Shown: positions 35,285 through 47,200 of the stretch, piece after piece | Layout of the letters: every line of letters starts with the position of its first letter | Numbering within the stretch: the stretch's first letter is position 1 | Position numbers and translations under genes: made by a program | Assembly: GCF_009389715.1 (NCBI RefSeq) | Contig: NC_052392.1 | Location: forward strand, 31,079,575-31,143,574 | Origin: Phoenix dactylifera | Lineage: Eukaryota; Streptophyta; Magnoliopsida; Arecales; Arecaceae | Direction: 5' to 3' | DNA length: 64,000 nt | Notes under the pieces: model-generated | Seen by the model: the letters and a program-made list of their open reading frames with translations, nothing else | Databases searched by the model: none | What the model was told of the DNA's origin: nothing

Positions 35285-38200
35285 TTAGACTTGTGTTATG
35301 CCATTTTCTTTCACGTCCAAGGAAGCTTTTCTTTCAACTTCAGTTGGTGTATTGTGATCTGTTTGTTCTCTTCTCTGTCCCCAAAGAACACTATAAAGGC
35401 CTCCAACCATAAGAAGTCCACCCAAAACACTGCATGCAGCAGCAACATTGAAAAAGTAAGCAAAATTCCATTGTATGCATATTAGAAGTTAAGTAAGGAG
35501 ATCACAATTAGAATATCAAATGACACCTTCCCAAATTAACCAATTCTCCCAAGATAAAATATGAGCCCATGATTGTGATAATTAGAGTTAGTGGAGTGGA
35601 CATGGCCAAAAAAACGGGGCCTCTCTTCTCAATGAGCCAAGACTGCAAGTAGAATGCAACTCCTGTGACAATGATTCCCTGCATGTATCATTTAAAATTT
35701 AGATTTAGTTGTTGCAATAGTTAAAAAAAATTTGAAATTTTTTATATAGAAATGTTGATGATCTTTTAGACAAATAAATTACCACTAGCGGCAATAATAT
35801 TTGAAATCTAGTCCCGCAAAATTATACGCAACATAACCGAAGTTTTTTCTTTTTTCTTTTTTTTTTTTTGATGAGAAAAAGAGGGGGCTATCCCGGCCCC
35901 ATCCAGCCATCTGGGTGTAGGCAGGATTCAAACCTAGGTCACTAGATACAAAAGCCCAATGACTATACTTGAACCATACTTTCTTGTAGATCACAAGAAT
36001 TATCTCAGCACTTTCCAATCTTCTCAAGAAAAGAAGGGAAAAAGAAATCATGCATCTTCCCAGGGTACATAAAGAGCATAAAGACTGTCATTTTGAGAAA
36101 AACAGCCGGAATGCCACCACTTTTTGAGTTCAAAAGCAGAATCTTCTCCAAGCACATACATATCCTAGTCTTGAAGTAGATTGTATAAAGTCTTATTTTT
36201 TGAGAAGATGGTGGTTATTCTCCATCACTCATGTTTGGACCCCAAGACCTCTCATTTTAGAGAGAAGGGTGCACAACTATTGGCTTGGATTATACCAAGC
36301 ATTGTTGCTGAAGCTACCAAGTCCTGAAGTGCATTGGTTTTATTTGCAGAAAGATGCGCAAATTCTACTTACAGAATAGATGACAGAGACGAGGCCGGCG
36401 TCCAAACCCAACTTCCACCGAGAAAAGTCTCTTTCCAATGCTAGAGCAATGAAGAATGACTGAAAGGCGCTAAACAGACACTGGAGAGTAGTGAATGTAA
36501 GCTTGGAGGGGTACTCCTTCAACAAAGGTACCTATCATTAGGAAGTAATGCACAAATATAAGAAGTGTATACTTATGGAACCCAAGGGGAAACTGCAAAG
36601 TAGCATTCTCCAATGGACTCAAATCCTGATGGAAATTCTCAGAGGCATATACCTGCAGCACCATCCACAGAGACCATGTCGCGTTGGAAATGGTCATGAG
36701 AAAGGTTCCCAAGACCCAATTCTTTGTCGAATTGGTGGGAGGATGATTGGTTTCTCGGCTTCCATGGCCAAGGAGGTGATGATGATTCAAAGGTTTGAAG
36801 TGAGGTCCTTTGTAGAAGGCCATCTCCAAAATACCAGCCAGGCAAAGCAGCACCCCAGAAACTTTCATAATCCCGGAGAGCCTCTTTAACTTGATAGTCT
36901 CCTGGCTGTTGTGAATGGATATTCAGTGGTTGAGATACCTAACCACATCTCTTCCATGGTGCAATAACAAGCTAGAATATCTATACTGTACTTGAATGCA
37001 GGAATTTAGTTCTTTGGATAAGCTAATTCTCCTTCATTCAGACATTTGTCGTACAACATGCTTGCATAGCAAAATTAGAAAGTATTTTCCTCATTTAAGT
37101 TGTGCCCTGGCCTGTTGGTGCCAAATGGAAGTAGGGCAAAGAAAGATATGGTTGGATGCAAGGTACACCATCTTAATTGGTACTGGCCCCATACCGGTGC
37201 CATCATGTTACTATGTCGATATATCTGGTACAAAGGCAGCTTCGGCATATCGAGTGTTGGTACGTCTCTTATACTACGTATTGGTACCAAACCGGTATGG
37301 TACGGCACTCTTCATACTGCCTAATTCGATATGGCATGGTATATCTTGGTTAGATGGAGACTAGTGAAGAGTTGATATGATCCAATCCCTCCATGTATTG
37401 CACCTTCACCATATGAAAACAAAGAATGAACATAATATACAGGGGGCATTGCATCATATACACAAAACATGATCCCCATACTGAAGAAGTTCTGGAGAAG
37501 ATAGAAGAAGGAAGAGAACTAATTGTAATATTATTTCACACACCCATAAGTCTGATCATCTCCTCTCCTTTATATAGGTCTCTTACAGGAGTATTAGAAC
37601 AGAGCTGTTTTACTAACAGCCTGTAACAGAATCCGTTTGAGAGTTGTTATGTTACCAGAACCCCGTTATGATTTGTTTAGAGACATGTGGGCGTTTCAGA
37701 CTTGAAACGTTTTGGGTGCTGTTCTGGTGGATAGGCTGTAATGGAGACTTGATAAGCCGGTGTGATGCACCCAGAGATGTGTGCCTTAATACCCCCCCTT
37801 AAGCTGAGAGTGCGGGAAGGACTCTGAGCTTGGAACGTAATAGAGAGTGCCTGGTGATGGGAAGGGCTTTCGTAAAGATGTCTGCGGGTTGATCCTGAGT
37901 GGAGATATGAGCAAGAGAAATCTCTTTGGTCTGAACCTTTTCTCGCACAAAGTGATAGTCAACCTCGATATGTTTGGTGCGAGCATGGAAGACTGGATTT
38001 GTTGCCAAGGTGAGAGCTGAGATATTATCACAGCTGAGAGCAGTTGGTGTGGGAACAGAGATCCTGAAATCATGTAACAGACGACGGAGCCATATGATCT
38101 CAGTTGCTGTGGTAGCAAGGGCTCTATACTCAGCTTCAGTGGATGATTTGGCCACTGTGGGTTGTTTCTTAGCATGCCATGAGATGAGATTTGAACCAAG

Positions 38201-41200
38201 AAAGATGCAGAATCCAGTTGTGGATCGACAATCTGAGGTGTCTCCTGCCCAATCTGAATCGGAGAAAGCAGAGAGGACTAGGGAGCTTGGTTCGTAGTGT
38301 AGAGAGTAATCCAGTGTGCCCTTGACATATCGGAGAATCCTTTTCAGTATGTAGAAGTGAACTTGTAGGGGATGATGCATGAATTGGCAGATGAAATTTA
38401 CTGCAAAGGATATGTCTGGTCTGGTGATTGTAAGGTATTGAAGTGATCCTGCTAGACTTCGGAATTGCTCTGGATCTGAAAAGGCTTCGGAGTCTTTGGT
38501 AAGTTGTGATTTGGTGGGCAGTGGTGAAAGTACCGATTTGCAATCTGACATGCCAGCCCTTTGCAGGAGATTGTGAGCATACTTAGTCTGATTGAGAGCT
38601 ACTCCAGACTGTGAGTAAGTGGCTTGAATTCCTAAGAAGTAGGAAAGAGTGCCCAGGTCTTTGAGTTTAAACCGACTTTGGAGTTGTAAGATAAGCTTGT
38701 GAATAGCAGTAGTATCAGTCCTTGTGATGAGGATATCATCCACATATACTAGAACATAGATGGCATTTTCTTGTTGATGAGAAATTAGAAGCGAGGGGTC
38801 AGCGGTACTGAACTGAAAACCCAATTGGAGGAGAAAGGAGGTAAACGTTGCAAACCACTGCCGAGGAGCTTGCTTCAGCCCGTAGATTGCTTTCTTGAGT
38901 TTGCATACATAATCACTTCGTAGGGGATCTACAAATCCCCTAGGTTGCTCCATGTAGACAGTCTCTTCCAATTTGCCATGCAGAAATGCATTGGACACAT
39001 CAAGTTCCTGTATTGACCAATTGTGTGTTAGTGCCAAAACGATTAAAACTCGAATGGTTGGGAATTTTGCCACCGGACTGAAGGTTTCAAGGTAATCAAT
39101 GCCATATTGTTGTTTGAACCCTTGAGCTACTAGTCGTGCTTTATGTCTTGCGATAGAGCCATCAGAGTTGTATTTGAGGTGATATGTCCATTTGCATCCA
39201 AGAATATGTTGATCCGGGGTTCTAGGAACTAGTTCCCATGTATCTTGATCAAGCAATGCATTGAACTCTTGTGACATGGCAGCCCTCCAGTGGGGATTTG
39301 TGTTTGCAGAGCTGAAGCATGTAGGTTCTGTATTGGTGACTGAACTGAGCAAGGAAGTGAACTGTTTGGGCTTTAAGGAACCAGTTTGGAGTCGGGTTAT
39401 CATATGGTGTCGTCGTGGCTGGAGAGCAGGCGAAGGTGGCGCAGGAGAAGGTCTGGCAAATGATGGTGGCGAAGAGATGGGAGAAGTGAGCAGTGGAGGA
39501 GGGCTGGAGGAAGTGTGTGGGGTAGATCCTGTTGCTGGTTTGATGGTATGGGATGTTGCTGAGGAAAGGTTGGAGGGAAGAATTGAAGCAGGAACTAGAA
39601 GAGAATGAGGTAGTGCGACAGGTGTGGGAGGAGATGAATGCACTGTGTGAGAAAATGGAAAATGGGTCTCATGAAATGTAACATGACGAGAGATGAGTAT
39701 TTTGCCAGTTTGTGGATTGTAGCATCTGTATGCTTTGTGGTGAGGAGAGTAACCGAAGAAAATACATGGCGTGGATCGTGGAGAAAGTTTGTTGCTTGTG
39801 TGTGGCCTAAGCCAGGGAAAGCATTGGCATCCAAATGTGCGAAGAAAGTTATAGTCAGGTGGTTTATGAAATAGCAGCTCATAGGGAGATTTATGTTTGA
39901 GTAAGGGGGTTGGTAGACGATTGATAAGAAAAACGGCAGTTAGCAAGGCTTCTATCCAAAATTTGGTGGGAACGGAAGAATGAAGGAGGAGGCTTCGGAT
40001 CACCTCCAGTATATGACGATGTTTCCTTTCGGCAACCCCGTTCTGCTCAGGGGTGTAGGGTGATGACATCTGATGGATGATACCAGAGGAAGTAAGAAGC
40101 TGCTGAAATTGTTTGTTGAAGAATTCACCTCCACCATCAGATCTAAGGACTTTGATGGAGGTGGTGAATTGATTTTCGACTAAAGATTTAAAGTTTACAA
40201 AGCAATGAAATACATCTGATTTAGACACCAAAGGATAAACCCAGCTGAAGCGGGAGTAGTCATCTACAAACAGGACATAGTAGCGAAAACCAATGCCAGA
40301 GGATGGAGTGGAAGGACCCCAGACATCCGAGTGTATTAAATCTAGAGGTCGAGTTGAGGAGATGCCAGCGTATTGAAATGGTAGTTTGTGACTTTTCGCC
40401 ATGCAGCAAGATGAACAAGCAGCAGTTGACTTGATAAATCCTCGGAGTGGAGTTCGTTTGGCAATTTGAGAAATAACTGATACCGCCGGATGACCGAGAC
40501 GATGGTGCCATGAGATAGAGGAGGGAAGTGTTGAGAGAAATGCTGTGGACGAAGATGTTGGTGGTGGATGATATTGTTCGAAGGTGAATGGAATTTTATA
40601 TAAGCCTTCAGTGCAGCGTCCCTGAAAGAGAATCCGGTTGGTGTTCTTGTCCTTGATGGTACAGCCAGTGGAGTCAAAGATAAGAACACAATTGTTATCA
40701 AATGCAAGCTTGTGAACAGATAGCAAATTGTGAGAAATGTGGGGCACATGAAGGATTTGAGAGAGATGAAATGTGTGAGTTGGAGTAGGGAGAATACCAG
40801 TACCAGAATGGCGAATGGGAGTTGAGGCGCCATTGCCCACAGTGACCTGCTCAATACCAGAAAATTGTGCCGGTTGATGTAGGTTGGATAGATCTGGTGT
40901 TAAATGAGCTGTTGCACCACTGTCCATAATCCATTCTCCTGAGGATAAAGTAGAAGAGGGTGTTGTGAAGAAGGCCTGTTGTCCAGTTGGCTGTTGATAC
41001 TTACTGGAGTAATTGATATCCATTCGACACCAGCAGTGAAGCGCGGAGTGACCCCGCTTACCACATATTTGGCATTCAATGGAGGAGTTGCCTTCTCTGA
41101 TGCGTCCTTGGTACATCCATGACCCAGATCTTTGAGGTAGTCTGGCGCGACCTCTTCCTCTGGGCATAGTGGGAAATCGAGCACCACGGCCTCTTCCATG

Positions 41201-44200
41201 AATTGCAGAGAGGGCAAGGGTGGGTGCAGATATTGTCTCATGTTTCTCCTTGTTGCTTAGAATGATTTCTTCACTGCAGAGGAGGGCATAGAGTTCATCT
41301 AGAGTGATTTGAGAGGGACGTGTCCGGATTGCAGTTGCAAACGAATCATAAGATGGCGGGAGCCCGTTGAGGACATGAAGAATAACGTCTTCTGGATCTA
41401 TCTTTGAACCAGCAGCAGTCAGTGCATCAACTTTGGTTCAGATGTCATTTAAGTATTGAGACATTGATAGATCTAATTTCCTGACGTTGTGGAGCTCATT
41501 TTTGAGTTGGATAATATGGGAACGTGTGGCAGAATTTAATCTGCAGTCAAGCACAGCCCAGATTTGATAACAATTATCCAGATTAATGACATATGGAAGA
41601 ATAGAAGGGGAAATAATGGAGTTCAGTGCAGTGGCAAGAAATTGATCCGTGAGAATCCATGTATCATATGTTGAAGAATTGGGAGTTTGTGTGGAGGAGC
41701 CATCAAGAAAACCAAAGAAACCAGCTGCTTTGAAGATTCTTGTGACTTGAGATCTCCATGTGAGAAAGTTATCCGATGTAAGAGAAGTTGGTACCAGGGA
41801 TCGAATTTGATTGAGAAGAAACTTCAACTTGGGTGGAATTACTTGATCGTCCCGGGTATGAGTGCCTTCGGCAATGCCTTCAGCATTAACAGATCCTGGT
41901 GAAATCATGGGTAATCTGACTTCCAGATTAATTGACTGGGCTGACATTGAAGATTATGGGACTCCCATCAGGAGAAGAGGTTTGAGAGATAGAGGCGGAT
42001 CTTCCGCTCTGATACCATGAAGAAGTTCTGGAGAAGATAGAAGAAGGAAGAGAACTAATTGTAATATTATTTCACACACCCATAAGTCTGATCATCTCCT
42101 CTCCTTTATATAGGTCTCTTATAGGAGTATTAGAACAGAGCTGTTTTACTAACAGCCTGTAACAGAATCCGTTTGAGAGTTGTTATGTTACCAGAACCCC
42201 GTTATGATTTGTTTAGAGACATGTGGGCGTTTCAGACTTGAAACGTTTTGGGTGCTGTTCTGGTGGATAGGCTGTAATGGAGACTTGATAAGCCGGTGTG
42301 ATGCACCCAGAGATGTGTGCCTTAATACATACAACTGAGTGTTGGCCATCAGTAGTGGCGATCTAAGTGCTCTCGAGACTATAAAAACATGATACCTGGC
42401 AAACCACAATCAAGTGATTATATTAGTCTAAAAGAAGAGGCAATTCTGAAAGTTTTCATGCTGGCCAGACCACAAACCAAAGGTCATGCTCCTTAGAATA
42501 CGGGCTATAATCGTTCTCATCTAATGGTCCTGATTTTTGGGCATACTGTGGTTGTAGGGAAGCAGAAAACAGTTGAAAACTTCAGGACCTATAAGCAAAC
42601 CGATCAAGTCATACCCAAATGTTACAGCCACAATAAAGGTTACCACTGGAATGGAATTCATAAGCGCAGATGTCAAGGTTGCTGAAATTGAATCAAGAGC
42701 TACAGCATATATGATCAAGGTGGCAGTGACCCTAAAACAAAAAGGTCGAGTGGTTAGACAAGGGTAAAATAATGTTTAAAATATAATACCTTTACAGCTT
42801 ACCTAATTAGCAGACTTATTATAAAACAATGCAAAAGTATACACAAACTCGTGTCTCTGTGTGTGTGTGTTTCACAAAAAGCTGGATGCTAGGGAAACTT
42901 TTCTTGTTCTTTTTACGACTTGTGAAAGGATACAAAGTAGATGTGTAGAATTAAGTCTAATTGGAAATCTTGCACTAAAATGACGCATCAAGCGGAATCA
43001 GTCCAGTGATCCTACTATCCTAACCTATTTATCAAAAACACTGAAAACAAACGCAAACATTATTATAGAGATCAAATGTGCCTGCTTGCCATCAATTAAT
43101 GGTTTTGACTCATGTAAATTTAACAGGGATGCAAGCTTTTTGTTTGAGGGATGCGAATAGCTTATTCGCATGTAGGTCAGACAACTGCCTAAAGCTTATA
43201 GTGTGTTGGAGAACTAATCCAAGTGTTTGGACACATGCAACTAGGGTGGAGAAGGTTCAGACATAAAAGAACCAATAAAAGTTGCAAACAAATGGACTGC
43301 CGTGTTCTTTATTGATGCGGGGAAGCGTGGAGAAGATGATGACCCTCTGTTCCACTGCTGGCTTGAATCACCCAAACAAAGAAAGAACAGGGGATTTGGG
43401 CTCTTAACAGAGCTTTGCAAGGGTTTTCTTTCTTTCACGGAAAAACAATTGATCAAAGAATGAGGACGGCGCCCCCTCTACAACTCCTATATACGGCACC
43501 CAAACTATGGCCATGACTCACCCTAATCCCTAATCAAACTCTAATCAAATGAACTCCTAATTAAGTCCAAATTTAAAACTGAAACAAACATAATTTAGGA
43601 CCCAATTTAAACTAAACAAGGACTCTAAACAAGACTCAACCAAATCTAAAACAAAGTCTCCTACATGGCTTCAAATTGACTTCATTCTGGTTCTGCATCA
43701 GTCCCCTCCACTTGAACACAACTCGTCCTCGAGTTCGCATCTGGATATAACCGCTCTTCCGGGTTATGGTATTCATAGATATCAGCGACATTAAAAGTCT
43801 TTGAAATTTCCATATCATCTGGCAGGTCCACAACGTAAGCATTGTTATTGATCTTTTTCAAGATTCTGTATGGGCCATACTTTCTTGGCTTCCATTTGCT
43901 GTAAGTTCCCACGGGAAACCGTTCTTTGCGTAGGAAAACCATCACCATTCACCTTCTTGAAATTCTTTGTGCCTTCGATGTCTATCTGCTGTTGACTTGT
44001 ACTTAGCATTTGTGTCCTCTTGGCGCTTCTTCACCTCCAACTGTATAGTTTGAACCTCCTCTGCCAAATGTTCCGCTGCCACGCTCTTCCCAAAGGTTTT
44101 TGGCAGGCGCGCCAGATCCACTGCATGCTTACGTGCCTTTGAATAAACAACGGAGAAAGGTGATCTTCCAGTTCCGCTATGGACAGCATTGTTGTAAGCA

Positions 44201-47200
44201 AACTCTGCTTGAGCTAAGGCATAATCCCAATGTTTCGGGGTGCTCCCACAAATACAACGGATCAAATTACCCAGTGTCCTGTTAACCACTTCCGTCTGTC
44301 CATCAGTCTGAGGATGCGCAGTGCTGCTGAAATTTAATGAAGTGTCAAACATCCTCCATAGAGTAAGCCAGAAGTGACTCAAAAATTTGGAATCCCGATC
44401 TGACGTTATAGATTGTGGTACCCCATGCAAACGAACAATCTTCCGAAAGAACAGCCTTGCAATGTGGGATGCATCTGATGTCTTCTTGCAAGGAATGAAA
44501 TGTGCCATCTTGGAGAACCTATCTACCACCACGAAGACTGAGTCGGCTCCTCTTTGTGTTCGGGGAAGTCCCAACACAAAATCCATCGATAGATCCTCCC
44601 AAATAGCATTTGGCACAGGTAGAGGCATATATAATCCAGTGTTTTGTGACTGCCCCTTCGCTGTTTGGCAAGTATAGCACCTTTGAATAAATTTTCCAAC
44701 ATCTCTTCTCAGCTGCGGCCAATGATACCTTTCCATGAGACTGGCAATGGTCTTGTCTCGACCCATATGTCCACAAAGACCGCCACTATGAAGGTCTCTA
44801 ATCAGCTTCTCTCGCAATGAGGATCTGGATATACATAAGGGATTGCCCCGAAATAGATAGCCATCTTGAATGTTGAAGTCTCCAGTTGCTTGATGACTTG
44901 TACACTTTGCCCATACATCCTTGAAATCCTCATCCTCTGCATACAACTCTTTCAAGTATTCAAACCCCACAACCTCTGCCTGCATGGTAGTCATTAAAGC
45001 ACTGCGTCGACTCAGGGCATCTGCCACCCGATTCTATTGCCCGGACCGATGCTTCAACACAAAGGAAAATTTCTGCAAGAAGCTTACCCACCGAATATGC
45101 ATTCGGTTCAAATTGTTCTGATTATTGATGTACTTCAAGGCTTGATGGTCGCTGTACAGAACAAATTCTTTTTGAATAAGGTAATGCTCCCAATGCTTCA
45201 ACGCCCGGATGATGGCATAGAACTCTAGCTCGTAGGTTGTCCATTTTTGCCGTGCTTCACTAAGTTTTTCATTGAAGTACTCCACGGGCCGTCTTTCTTG
45301 GGTCAAAACAGCCCCTATGCCGACCACAGAAGCATCACACTCCACTTCAAATAGCTTCTCAAAACTCGGTAATGCTAGTACTGGTGCAGAAGTTAGCTTT
45401 TCTTTTATCAGTTCAAAACTTGCTTGTTGCTGCTCCTTCCATTGAAATTGGCCCTTCTTCATGCATTCGGTGATGGGAGCGACGATGGTACTGAAGTTCC
45501 GAATGAAACGCCGATAGAATGTCGCTAACCCATGAAAGCTGCGGACTTGGCTAACATTTGTAGGAATCGGCCACTCCCGTATTGCCTTTACCTTCTCTTC
45601 ATCAACCTGTATGCCATCAGCCCCAACAACAAATCCCAGGAACACCAAGCGTTTTGTAACGAAATGACACTTCTTAAGATTAACAAACAACTGATTCTCC
45701 CGCAAAGCAAGCAAAACTGCTCTCAAGTGCTTCTTATGCTCAGTTTCATTGCGACTATAGATCAAAATATCATCAAAGTAGACGACGACGAACTTTCCAA
45801 TAAATGATTTTAGTACCTGATTCATTATTCTCATGAAGGTGCTCGGTGCATTGGATAGACCAAAAGGCATGACCATCCACTCATATAACCCATCCTTCGT
45901 CTTGAATGCCGTCTTCCACTCATCACCAGGGCGAATCCGGATTTGATGGTAGCCGCTTCGTAAGTCAATTTTGGAGAAGACTTTGGCTCCTTCTAACATG
46001 TCGAGCATATCATTCAAACGGGGTATGGGAAACCGGTATTTTACTGTTATCCTGTTGATCGCACGGCTGTCCACACACATACGCCAACTCCCATCCTTCT
46101 TCGGCGTCAAAAGTGCAGGCACCGCGCACGGACTCATGCTCTCCCGGATCAGCCCCTTCTTGATCAAATCTTCAACTTGTTGCTGCAGAATTTTGCTCTC
46201 CTTGGGACTCATGCGGTAATGAGGCAGATTGGGGAGACTTGCACCAGGCACCAAATCAATATGATGCTGAATATCTCGCATGGGAGGCAGTCCATTTGGT
46301 AATTCTGCAGGAGTGATGTCTTTGAACTCTGTCAACAATTCTTTGAACTCCTCGGGCACCTGCTGCAGGATAGGCATCTCCGTCCCCTTAACAATCAACA
46401 CCATAACCTCTTCAGCCCCCTTGAGTTCCGTCATGAACTGCACACCAGAAACTGCAAGGAAAGACTTCCCCTCCACTTGAGAAGTTTTGGGGGTAAGCTT
46501 CTCTTTCATAGGCACCAACAAAATTTTCCTACCCTGCCATCGGAACAAGTATGTGTTGTCTCGGCCCCTGAATGTGACATCTGTGTCATGCTGCCATGGA
46601 CGCCCGAGTAGAACATGACATGCATCCATATCCACCACATCGCACACCACTTCATCCTTGTAGTACCTTCCGATGGACAATGGCACTCGGCATACATCCT
46701 CTACTCTCGTTTCAGCTCCTTTTTTAATCCATCCAATCTTATAAGGAGACGGGTGCTTTTCTGTCTTCAATCCCATCGCACGAACCAACGCGGAGGAAAC
46801 AATGTTTTCGCTGCTGCCGCTGTCAATAATTACGTTGCACACAGTTTTGTTGATAGTGCAGCAAGTTTTGAAGATGCTGTGGCGTTGCGATTCTTCTTCA
46901 TTCTTCGGGACAAATAAAATTCGCTGAACTACAAAGGAGGCCGGAATTCCCTGATCCGGCGCCGTCACCTCGACGTCTTCATCGTCGGTCTGCCCCTCTT
47001 CATGATCCTCCTCCTCATGCGGCATTTCTTCTTCATCCTCAGCTTCGACTACATGGACTGGCCGTCGCCTCGGACACTCGTTAGACCGATGCCCAACCTC
47101 CTGACATCTGTAACATTTTATAGGCATGGGTCTCTCGTAGGGGTTGCCGCTACCTTTTGGAGCCGCCTGTTGCTTGCTGAAATTTCCGGCTCCTCTTGAC

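Larger units (their letters stand above)
37482..42327 (-). mobile_element. Copia-2: Ty1/Copia element in intron 3 of gene D
   Basis: Complete, 4846 bp, same direction as gene D. The TSD CATAC lies at 37477-37481 and 42328-42332. Gene E has the uninterrupted site with one CATAC (about 59938-59942). LTRs are 310 bp each with one difference (C/T in CTTA[C/T]AGG). Primer site at 42006-42017. The purine tract AAGGGGGGG at 37792-37800 overlaps the pol stop codon. Element-strand ends are TA...CA, not TG...CA. Size and a single gag-pol frame suggest an Ale/Retrofit-like lineage (inference). Confidence 0.97.

Noticed and set aside
35842-35992. A tRNA gene (B-box-like GGTTTGAATCC)
   Set aside because: No cloverleaf, no anticodon arm or CCA-side stem could be built. 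A SINE-like remnant is the better reading.
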